Shown here: one piece after another, positions 1 through 8,045 of the stretch
How the letters are laid out: the number at the start of each line of letters is the position of its first letter
Numbering within the stretch: position 1 is the stretch's first letter
From: Candidatus Hydrogenedens sp.
GTDB lineage: Bacteria > Hydrogenedentota > Hydrogenedentia > Hydrogenedentales > Hydrogenedentaceae
Assembly (NCBI GenBank): GCA_020216745.1
Contig: JAIWNQ010000013.1
Coordinates: forward strand, 1-10,000
Direction of reading: 5' to 3'
Length of the DNA stretch: 10,000 nucleotides
Notes under the pieces: model-generated
What the model saw: only the letters and a program-made list of their open reading frames with translations
Told to the model about the DNA's origin: nothing
Database searches by the model: none
Position numbers and translations under genes: made by a program

Positions 1-977
1 ATGCAGACCGTACTTACTTTAACAATTACGACCCTTCTCTTCCTCTTAACCCACGGGTCGAAGAAGTAAAAGAAATCAATGACGAGATAGAAGTTTTTAA
101 CGTGAAACGTCCACGACATTTTCAGAGTGTTAAATTCTCATACGAGAGTCGACCAGGTGAACGAGTCCCTGCCTTGATTGTGTTCCCAACCGAATTAAAA
201 GGCAAAGTGCCTTGTGTAATTTTCTTGCATGGTATAGGCCAAAGCAAAGGATTTATCCACGAAATTGCTGGCCCCTTCGTGGAAAAAGGTTTTGCTATGG
301 CAAGTTTCGACCAGAGCATGCAAGGAGAACGGAAAATTAAAGGTGGCTGGCTTAAACAAGCCATAGCCTTCCGACAAAGACCATGGAAAACAATTAATGA
401 TGCAAGGAGATTAATAGACTATTTGCAAACACATCCAGATATTGACCCGAACCGAATTTACTTAGTGGGAGCCAGTTATGGTGCTATTACAGGCTGTACT
501 TTAACAGCCTTTGATAAACGGATAAAAGCATCTATTTTAGTCGTAGGTGGAGGTAATATCCGTGTTATGTTAGATGCACCCCTTATAAAAAATAATTCAC
601 CTAAATGGCTCCATATGATAGCGAAACCTATTGTTTCCTTTATCATGAATGTCGCAGACCCTATACACTATGCAAAAGGGACGTCTCCAACACCACTTCT
701 ATTTTTAAATGGTGACCAAGACAAATTAGTCACTCCAGAAGCAGGTAAAATTTTATTCAATTCGGCGGGGGAACCAAAAGAAATACGGTGGTATCCTATT
801 GACCACCCAGGACTTCGCAATAGTGACGGACTGGAAATTATACGGATGTTAGATGAAGGGCTTGCTTGGCTCGTAGAACAGGACAACAAGATAAAACAAA
901 CCGCATATAACTGGTACCGGGGCTGGGAGTCGAACCCAGGACATCTGGAACCACAATCCAGTGCTCTAACCAACTGA
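1..977 (+). CDS. Alpha/beta hydrolase (acetyl-xylan-esterase / dienelactone-hydrolase-like), 5' end outside window
   Basis: This is the C-terminal part of a serine hydrolase. The frame is open from base 3, and the codons before the first possible GTG (102) read like genuine protein (YFNNYDPSLPLNPRVEEVKE), so the start lies upstream of the window and the GTG at 102 is internal. Counting residues from that GTG, an HGIG oxyanion-type loop is at 43-46, the nucleophile elbow GASYG at 123-127 with Ser125, a probable acidic residue at Asp207 in GDQDKLV, and a probable catalytic His at 235 in IDHPG. Family knowledge suggests an ester- or peptide-cleaving enzyme; the substrate cannot be read. The start of the partial sequence shows no signal peptide, but the true N-terminus is missing. 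The 3' end is odd: the last roughly 20 codons, up to the TGA at 975-977, are antisense to a tRNA gene. The natural C-terminus probably lay near residue 270, and a shift by one frame would meet a TAA at 908-910. Confident as an alpha/beta hydrolase, not about its role. Confidence 0.85.
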   Translation, partial: ADRTYFNNYDPSLPLNPRVEEVKEINDEIEVFNVKRPRHFQSVKFSYESRPGERVPALIVFPTELKGKVPCVIFLHGIGQSKGFIHEIAGPFVEKGFAMASFDQSMQGERKIKGGWLKQAIAFRQRPWKTINDARRLIDYLQTHPDIDPNRIYLVGASYGAITGCTLTAFDKRIKASILVVGGGNIRVMLDAPLIKNNSPKWLHMIAKPIVSFIMNVADPIHYAKGTSPTPLLFLNGDQDKLVTPEAGKILFNSAGEPKEIRWYPIDHPGLRNSDGLEIIRMLDEGLAWLVEQDNKIKQTAYNWYRGWESNPGHLEPQSSALTN

Positions 978-988
978 GCTACCCCGGC
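912..988 (-). tRNA. tRNA-His (anticodon GUG), CCA encoded
   Basis: The minus strand folds into a full cloverleaf of 77 nt including the encoded CCA. The acceptor is GCCGGGG/CCCCGGT, the D stem GCTC/GAGC, the anticodon stem CTGGA/TCCAG with loop TTGTGGT (anticodon GTG, His), the variable loop 5 nt, and the T stem CTGGG/CCCAG with loop TTCGACT. The acceptor end is unusual. Bacterial tRNA-His normally has G-1 paired with C73, but here the base at -1 is U, pair 1-72 is G-U, and the discriminator is A73. The precursor could also pair U-1 with A73 and G-2, G-3 with C74, C75. The gene lies 58 bases after the rmd stop on the same strand and has its own promoter candidate. It overlaps the end of the convergent hydrolase frame by 66 bases. 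Confidence 0.95.
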
Positions 989-998
989 ACCGACTATT

Positions 999-1028
999 AT
1001 TTTACACAAGAAATGAATAAAAACGCAA
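999..1028 (-). promoter_or_regulatory. Candidate sigma70-type promoter for tRNA-His
   Basis: On the minus strand a -35-like TTGCGT (1023-1028) is separated by 18 bases from a -10-like TAAAAT (999-1004). The expected start of transcription lies just ahead of the mature tRNA 5' end at 988. The -35 is only a partial match, and read-through from the sugar operon is an alternative. Confidence 0.4.
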
Positions 1029-1046
1029 GATATGGACTTTTAGCGG

Positions 1047-2991
<1,945 letters not shown>

Positions 2992-3948
2992 CTAACCTAT
3001 TTCATAAAATGTTTTAAACCAGCGAACATACCTTCGGATACCTTCTTCAATCGGAATGCAAGGACGATAATCCAGCAATGTACGTGCATGGGTAATATCA
3101 GCAAACGTAATTTCTACATCTCCCGGCTGTCTGGGTTGCCAATTTATTTCAACAGGCTTACCAACCGCCTCAGAAATAATCTCAATTAAATCAATCAATT
3201 TTGTCGTTCGACTCTCACCCAAATTAAATATCTCATATCGAAATGGACGTTCAATACTTTTGATAAGTCCATCCAAAATATCATCAATGTATGTATAATC
3301 TCTTGCTGAAGAACCATCTCCAAAAAGGATAACCGGCTCACCATGGAGAATTTGTTTTGTAAATTTATGTATACCCATATCAGGTCGTTGGCGAGGACCG
3401 TATACGGTAAAAAACCGTAGCATTGTTACATTCACACCATACACAGAACTATAAACATGTGCTTGGAGTTCATTTGTCCGTTTTGTAACAGCATAAGGAC
3501 TAATAGGGAACATTACCGGATCCACCTCAGAATAAGGAATAGCCTTACTACCTCCATACACCGAAGAACTGGATGCAAAGACAAGATGCGATGGCTGAAA
3601 ATCTCTACACGCATCTAAAATATTCTGCGAACCAATAATATTTACCCTATAATATTCCTCTGGATTTTGTAAAGAGGGACGAACTCCTGCTCGTGCTGCT
3701 AAATGAACAACAACCTCCGGGGACTCCTGTTCAAAAATTTCATATATTGCATCTCTATTGCAAATATCTGCTTCATACAACTTAAAATACTCGGACTTAG
3801 TAGCACCTTCTATATATCTTCTTTTTATTTCCGGCTTATATGTTGGACTAAAGTCATCAATTCCTATAACCCGATTCTTAAACATAATAAGTCTGTCCGC
3901 AAGACTTGAACCAATAAAACCTGCCACTCCTGTAATAAGAACCTTCAT
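2992..3948 (-). CDS. NAD-dependent sugar-nucleotide epimerase, UDP-glucuronate 4-epimerase-like
   Basis: An extended SDR protein of 318 residues, first gene of the sugar operon. It has the NAD-binding motif GVAGFIG at 7-13, AARAGVRPS near 84-92, the active-site Ser row SSSSVYG at 126-132, Tyr152/Lys156 in PYAVTK, RFFTVYGPRQRPDM at 178-191, and GDGSSARDYTYIDDI at 210-224. The AGVRPS and RPDM elements fit the UDP-glucuronate 4-epimerase branch, but a UDP-glucose/galactose or related hexose epimerase cannot be excluded. An ATG 21 bases further upstream (3969) is in frame. I chose the ATG at 3948 because it puts the Rossmann motif at the usual distance from the N-terminus and follows a good Shine-Dalgarno, while the longer start has none. 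Co-transcription with gmd/rmd suggests it supplies another activated sugar for the same glycan. Confidence 0.8.
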   Translation of the reverse strand: MKVLITGVAGFIGSSLADRLIMFKNRVIGIDDFSPTYKPEIKRRYIEGATKSEYFKLYEADICNRDAIYEIFEQESPEVVVHLAARAGVRPSLQNPEEYYRVNIIGSQNILDACRDFQPSHLVFASSSSVYGGSKAIPYSEVDPVMFPISPYAVTKRTNELQAHVYSSVYGVNVTMLRFFTVYGPRQRPDMGIHKFTKQILHGEPVILFGDGSSARDYTYIDDILDGLIKSIERPFRYEIFNLGESRTTKLIDLIEIISEAVGKPVEINWQPRQPGDVEITFADITHARTLLDYRPCIPIEEGIRRYVRWFKTFYEIG

Positions 3949-3952
3949 GGAT

Positions 3953-3959
3953 CTCCCTT
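3953..3959 (-). promoter_or_regulatory. Ribosome binding site deciding the epimerase start
   Basis: AAGGGAG on the minus strand lies 4 bases before the ATG at 3948. It supports this start over the in-frame ATG at 3969, which lacks a purine-rich element upstream. Confidence 0.7.
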
Positions 3960-4038
3960 CTGATTTCATGTTTATGTCAATAAAAGTGTAATAAAATGAA
4001 TTTTATAAAGGCAAACCTAAAACTTTTAGCATTCTCTT

Positions 4039-4067
4039 TTGTAGAAACCGATTTTTAGTGGTATACT
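4039..4067 (+). promoter_or_regulatory. Promoter with extended -10 for the small CxxC protein
   Basis: TTGTAG (4039-4044), a 17-base spacer and TATACT (4062-4067) preceded by TGG give a good sigma70-type promoter with an extended -10. Transcription would start near 4074, about 30 bases before the ATG at 4106, and AAGGAA (4092-4097) serves as Shine-Dalgarno. The surrounding 157-base divergent gap must also hold the promoter of the leftward sugar operon, but I see only AT-rich sequence there and no convincing match. Confidence 0.6.
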
Positions 4068-4105
4068 GAAAATTATTTTGTGTCTATACATAAGGAAATT
4101 GTAAA

Positions 4106-4456
4106 ATGAAATATTATAAGTGTGATGGCTGTGGAAAAATCTTGAAGCAAGACGAATTGCGTTATCGTATTAAAATAGAAGGTATGGCAATTTACGAACA
4201 AAATGAAATTCATCTGGCTGACCTAATTCGTGACCATCAGGATGAAATTTCAGATTTAATCAAAAAGATGGAAAACATGAGCCCAGATGAACTTGAAGAA
4301 CAAATTTATAAAAATTTTGAATTTGATTTATGTCCTGCTTGTTACAAAATATATATTCGTAATCCAATCATTTTGTTGAAAAACGAATACCTGGAAAAAG
4401 ATAATGCTAACGGAGCTATAGAACGATTTTTAAACTCACTAAAGAAACCAGAATAA
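4106..4456 (+). CDS. Small uncharacterised protein with two CxxC pairs (probable zinc-binding)
   Basis: A 116-residue protein of unknown function. Two cysteine pairs, Cys6/Cys9 (CDGC) and Cys76/Cys79 (CPAC), are separated by 66 residues and would suit one zinc ribbon or treble-clef-like site closing the ends of the protein. The intervening part is acidic and predicted helical (LADLIRDHQDEISDLIKKME), with a second helix around DELEEQIY leading into FEFDLCPACY. There is no signal peptide or membrane segment, so it is probably cytoplasmic. I have the impression that similar short proteins with the FEFDLCPAC element occur in PVC-type genomes, but that is unverified memory. It has its own promoter and Shine-Dalgarno, diverges from the sugar operon, and is followed after 106 bases by the TPR gene with a separate promoter candidate. 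A regulatory or RNA/DNA-binding role is possible but not shown. Confidence 0.75.
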   Translation: MKYYKCDGCGKILKQDELRYRIKIEGMAIYEQNEIHLADLIRDHQDEISDLIKKMENMSPDELEEQIYKNFEFDLCPACYKIYIRNPIILLKNEYLEKDNANGAIERFLNSLKKPE

Positions 4457-4472
4457 AAAATATATGAGTAGG

Positions 4473-4501
4473 TTTATTGTTGACAAATAAATTGGTATAA
4501 T
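4473..4501 (+). promoter_or_regulatory. Candidate promoter with extended -10 for the TPR gene
   Basis: TATAAT (4496-4501) preceded by TGG is a perfect extended -10. The -35 at 17 bases spacing is only TTTATT (4473-4478). A perfect TTGACA at 4480-4485 is just 10 bases away, too close to act as its -35. Transcription would begin near 4508, leaving a leader of about 55 bases with GGGAG (4553-4557) before the ATG at 4563. Confidence 0.5.
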
Positions 4502-4562
4502 AAGTACATAACTATTAAAAATTAAATAGTGAATACCAAATGAACAATCACCGGGAGAAATT

Positions 4563-6746
4563 ATGAGCCAAGAAATCCCCAATGAAGAAGGATTAGGGGG
4601 TGCTTCACTTAGTGAGATAATAGAAGAGGTATGGCAAAATAAACTTACTAAGGTGGTAGAGTTATTTAAATCGAGGGCTTTCGCAGATGCTCTTCCAGTA
4701 GCAGAAGAATGTTTCCAATATGCACAACAGAATTTCGATGAGACAGACCCACGATATGCAATAAGTTTAAATAATCTTGCTGAAATTTTACGTGGTTTGC
4801 ATAGATACACAGAGGCAGAAGAATATGCCCGAAAAGCATTAGCCACACGAATAACAATTTTTGGTGAAGAGCATACAGATGTTGCTAATAGTTATCATAC
4901 ATTAGGCGTTATTTGCCATGAACAAAGAAAATATACCGAAGCAGAGAGAGCCCACTTAAAGGCGTTGGAAATTCGGAGAAAGGTTTTAAGTCAGAAGCAT
5001 CCAGATATTGCCCGTTCCTTATATAATTTAGCCGGTTTGTATATGACGATGAAGAATTTTGCAGAAGCGGAGAAAAGTGCTCAGGAGGCTTTAGACATTC
5101 GTGAGAAAATTCTCGGTCCGATGCACCCAGAAGTTGCTTCAACATTACAACTAATGGGTGATATATATCGTCAGCAAAATGATCTGGTACTTGCGGAGTC
5201 GTTATATAGACGGGCATTGGAGATACGCGAAAGTGCATTGGGTTCCAACCACCCAGAAACTGCATTCACGTTAAATGCATTAGGCGTCCTATGTCACGCA
5301 CAGGGAAAAATACAAGAGGCAATTCATTATACAGAGCGGGCAGTTAACTTATACCGCTCTATATGGGGTAATGCGAGTATTGATGTAGCAAGGGTATTAC
5401 ATAATTTAGCAGGGTATTATCGGACTGTAGGCAGATTTTTTGAAGCAGAACAGTTATATCAAGAATCACTCACAATTAAACAAAGTTTCCTACCACCCAA
5501 ACATCCTGACATTGCTGTTACATACTATCAATTAGCAGAGTTGTATAAAGCTCAAGGATTCCCTCAAAAGGCGGAACCTCTTAGCATGAAATGCCTTCAA
5601 ATATGGGAAGAAATATTCGGACCCGAAGATATAAATGTCGGAAACGCTCTTTGCAATTGGGCAGAAGTCCTTAAATGTTTAGGCAAATTACAAGAATCAG
5701 AAAAAGCATACGTCAGGGCATTAGAAATTTGGAAAAAGAAATATGGTTCGGAACATCCAAATGTTGCAACGACATTAAACAACTTGGGGGAAGTATATCG
5801 TTTTCAGGAACGATTTATTGAGGCAGAACGACATTACCTTGAAGCCATTGAATTATGGCGAAAATTATCTGGACCAGAGCACCCTAATGTCGCTGCTGTA
5901 CTATCAAATTTAGGTGAACTACGAAAATCAGAGCACCGTTATGAAGAAGCAGAACGATTTTTCCGCCAAGCACTACAAATCCTTGAAAAGAGCATGGGCA
6001 CTTTTAATAACGCAGTAGCAACCTTGTACCATCAATTGGCACGTCTATTTGAACAGCAAGGAAAATACCCACCTGCGGAAAGTTTGTATCGGCGTGCCTT
6101 AGAAATACGAGAGAAAGTATTAGGTCCTCTCCATCCTGATGTTGAAACGATCCTGCAGGATTTAGAAGCCTTATATCTGGCTCAGGGCAAATATGGTTCT
6201 GCAGAACCTCTATATCTTCGTTCCTTCGAGATATGGAAATCGGCATATGGCGGTATGGATCACCCCGATTTAGCAAGGGCATTAAATAATTTAGCAGGTG
6301 TATATCAAGCACAACGTCGATTTAAAGAAGCAGAAGAATTTTATTTGAAAGCCATCGAGATGAAACAAAGAATTTACGGACCACAACACTTAGAAGTGGG
6401 AAAAACCATAAATAACCTTGCCGGGCTATACTACGAAACAAAAAGGTATCAAGAATCTGATATGTATTACCGTGAAGCACTCAAAATTAAACAAAGCTAC
6501 TTAGGAGAAGACCACCCTGAGTTAGCCACTACATATAATAATATGGGATTGCTATATCTTGCGTTAAAACGGTTCAGCGAGGCAGAGGTATATTTTATCA
6601 AAGCATTAGAAATATGGCGAAAAGCATGGGGAGAAAAAGACCCATCTGTTATTTTAGTTCTTAGAAGTCTACAAGATGTTTACAATCAAAGTGGTAATCG
6701 GGCAAAACTTGAAGAAGTCCGTAAAAAGTTAATGGAACTCCTTTAA
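4563..6746 (+). CDS. Kinesin-light-chain-type TPR repeat protein (16 units of 42 residues)
   Basis: A 727-residue protein made almost wholly of tetratricopeptide repeats of the 42-residue kinesin-light-chain (TPR_10/TPR_12) type. The unit pattern is HPDVA..L.NLA.LY...G.Y.EAE.LY.RALEI.E...G. Unit landmarks at the H position fall at residues 62, 104, 146, 188, 230, 272, 314, 356, 398, 440, 482, 524, 567, 609, 651 and 693. The spacing is exactly 42 except for one 43-residue step caused by an extra residue in GGMDHPD (564-569). The first 36 residues are acidic with no signal peptide, and the protein ends shortly after the last repeat, so no catalytic or receptor domain is attached. Such arrays form superhelical scaffolds that bind peptides or proteins. 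The partner is unknown, and a link with the zinc-type protein upstream or the folding operon downstream is only positional. A GGGAG Shine-Dalgarno 5 bases before the ATG supports the start. Confidence 0.9.
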   Translation: MSQEIPNEEGLGGASLSEIIEEVWQNKLTKVVELFKSRAFADALPVAEECFQYAQQNFDETDPRYAISLNNLAEILRGLHRYTEAEEYARKALATRITIFGEEHTDVANSYHTLGVICHEQRKYTEAERAHLKALEIRRKVLSQKHPDIARSLYNLAGLYMTMKNFAEAEKSAQEALDIREKILGPMHPEVASTLQLMGDIYRQQNDLVLAESLYRRALEIRESALGSNHPETAFTLNALGVLCHAQGKIQEAIHYTERAVNLYRSIWGNASIDVARVLHNLAGYYRTVGRFFEAEQLYQESLTIKQSFLPPKHPDIAVTYYQLAELYKAQGFPQKAEPLSMKCLQIWEEIFGPEDINVGNALCNWAEVLKCLGKLQESEKAYVRALEIWKKKYGSEHPNVATTLNNLGEVYRFQERFIEAERHYLEAIELWRKLSGPEHPNVAAVLSNLGELRKSEHRYEEAERFFRQALQILEKSMGTFNNAVATLYHQLARLFEQQGKYPPAESLYRRALEIREKVLGPLHPDVETILQDLEALYLAQGKYGSAEPLYLRSFEIWKSAYGGMDHPDLARALNNLAGVYQAQRRFKEAEEFYLKAIEMKQRIYGPQHLEVGKTINNLAGLYYETKRYQESDMYYREALKIKQSYLGEDHPELATTYNNMGLLYLALKRFSEAEVYFIKALEIWRKAWGEKDPSVILVLRSLQDVYNQSGNRAKLEEVRKKLMELL

Positions 6747-6772
6747 TGTTGGCTGTAAATTTGTGGTATACT
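6743..6772 (+). promoter_or_regulatory. Candidate promoter with extended -10 for the folding/redox operon
   Basis: TATACT (6767-6772) preceded by TGG repeats the extended -10 seen before the CxxC gene. The -35 is weak (TTAATG at 6743-6748 with 18 bases spacing) and overlaps the TPR stop codon. Transcription would start near 6779, about 60 bases before the ATG at 6838. Confidence 0.45.
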
Positions 6773-6837
6773 TTTGCTACATGCAACGTTTTATAATTAT
6801 CCATAATAAAAGAGTTTGATATAGGATAAACAGCGTA

Positions 6838-7995
6838 ATGAAATGTTTGTATAACTGTATCCAATTGATAATAGTAGGATTATTCCTTTTATTCACCACA
6901 TCCTGTGGTAGAATTGGCGACCCAGAAACGATAAAAATCGCACGGATTGACAATACATATATTACAAGGGGTGATTTATATCGAATCCTACGAGAGATGG
7001 ACGACCGAGAACGACCAAAAATAACCAGCCGTGGCGATTTCTTACGGGTTTTAAATCAATACATCGACCAGCAAATTAAAATTCCATTAGGCAAAAAGTT
7101 AGCTGAGGAAGGAAAAATAGCCCTTAACCGTGAAATAGCCCGAGAACAATTTTTTAAGCAGGCTGGCGATGATGAAGACCAGTTTCGTTCTATCTGGAAT
7201 ATTCCCATTCCAGAAGGGAATACAGTTACACCATTAATGCAGGTTTATAATCTAACTCCTGCAACACTCCGTACAATGAAAGAGTATATCGAGCAAGAAA
7301 CAGATAAAATCTATGAACGTCTATTAGGAGAACAAGCAGTTGCTTACCTGGTATCAGAAGATTTGAAAGCAGGAAAGTTAAATGTAACTGCAGAAGAATT
7401 GGAGAGAGAGTATAATCTACGCAAAAACAGTTTTCACGTATATGAAACAATTAAATTTAGGGGTATCTTCGTGCCTACTACTTTGTCCAATTCCGCAAGA
7501 ATATGTGCAGAATATCGCAAACAAATAGATAGCGGAAAAGACTTTGACAAACTCGTAGAGGAAATTATACAACAAAAAGAATCCGCTGTTATTGTCCCCG
7601 AAATGAAGGATATAAAAATTATCGAAAGTGATATTGAGAATAATCCTGAATCGACAAGATTTCGCGGTTTCTGGACTGTTGCGGAAAATGCAGAACCAGG
7701 AACTATTTTAGGCCCTGTTTACATGCCAGAATTCCAAAGAATGGCACGGGATAGCACAGGGGCAGTCAAAGCACAAATTATGCCCGATGCCTACGTAGTC
7801 CTAAAAGTCCTTGAACATAACCCAGAACGCATACCAACTATTGAAGAAGTAAAACATCTGCTTGCTCCTAATATCCTAATGGCAAAAAAAATGGAAGAAT
7901 TAAGAAAATTACATAATGTCGAAATCTATGAAAAAAATATCCCAGACCCGTCATCATCTCGTGACCAATTTACAAATCCATGGGAAGAACTATGA
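6838..7995 (+). CDS. SurA/PrsA-like envelope lipoprotein with degenerate parvulin region
   Basis: A 385-residue probable lipoprotein. Residues 1-22 form a hydrophobic export signal ending in TTSC with Cys23 as the likely lipidated residue; the box lacks the usual Leu at -3. Residues 33-110 (IARIDNTYITRGDLYRILREM, then a helical stretch with NQYIDQQI) resemble the SurA-type N-terminal chaperone domain. The region about 200-327 resembles a parvulin fold: GKDFDKLVEEI (233-243), GFW (277-279), PGTILGPVY (287-295) and YVVLKVLE (319-326). However, the opening SHIL-type His motif is replaced by FRGIFV, so isomerase activity is doubtful. A C-terminal helix follows. The likely role is a chaperone for exported proteins. 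It is followed 50 bases later by a thioredoxin-domain gene, suggesting one operon. AGGA (6823-6826) is 11 bases before the ATG, a somewhat long spacing, but a TGA at 6817-6819 excludes an upstream extension. Confidence 0.7.
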   Translation: MKCLYNCIQLIIVGLFLLFTTSCGRIGDPETIKIARIDNTYITRGDLYRILREMDDRERPKITSRGDFLRVLNQYIDQQIKIPLGKKLAEEGKIALNREIAREQFFKQAGDDEDQFRSIWNIPIPEGNTVTPLMQVYNLTPATLRTMKEYIEQETDKIYERLLGEQAVAYLVSEDLKAGKLNVTAEELEREYNLRKNSFHVYETIKFRGIFVPTTLSNSARICAEYRKQIDSGKDFDKLVEEIIQQKESAVIVPEMKDIKIIESDIENNPESTRFRGFWTVAENAEPGTILGPVYMPEFQRMARDSTGAVKAQIMPDAYVVLKVLEHNPERIPTIEEVKHLLAPNILMAKKMEELRKLHNVEIYEKNIPDPSSSRDQFTNPWEEL

Positions 7996-8045
7996 CATCG
8001 TATTGACAAAAGATATAAAACAAAATAACAAAGAAAGGATTTTCT

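Noticed and set aside
1..69. An ATG-initiated 22-codon frame beginning at base 1
   Set aside because: It is out of frame with the hydrolase reading, which is open and protein-like over the same bases; the ATG at the very edge is coincidence.
668..1009. Minus-strand frame reading VAQLVRALDCGSRCPGF
   Set aside because: This is the well-known false peptide from translating the tRNA-His gene itself plus antisense hydrolase sequence.
912..1046. tRNA gene as an integration site for a mobile element
   Set aside because: No integrase, direct repeat of the tRNA 3' end or other mobile-element gene is visible in the window.
3397..3408. Perfect 12-base palindrome ACCGTATACGGT
   Set aside because: It encodes the conserved Thr-Val-Tyr-Gly of the epimerase RFFTVYGP motif; the symmetry is explained by codon choice and it lies within a gene.
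4480..4501. Perfect TTGACA close to perfect TATAAT as a consensus promoter
   Set aside because: The spacer is only 10 bases, far below the usual 16-19, so TTGACA cannot serve as the -35 of this -10; only the extended -10 is credited.
4540..4566. Eight-codon upstream frame whose TGA overlaps the TPR start as ATGA
   Set aside because: It has no ribosome binding site of its own, and a short frame like this is expected by chance; no evidence of translational control.
8003..8031. TTGACA with TAACAA at 17 bases, a possible promoter for the LolA-like/thioredoxin fusion
   Set aside because: The -10 is a poor match and initiation would leave almost no leader before the Shine-Dalgarno; co-transcription with the preceding gene is simpler.
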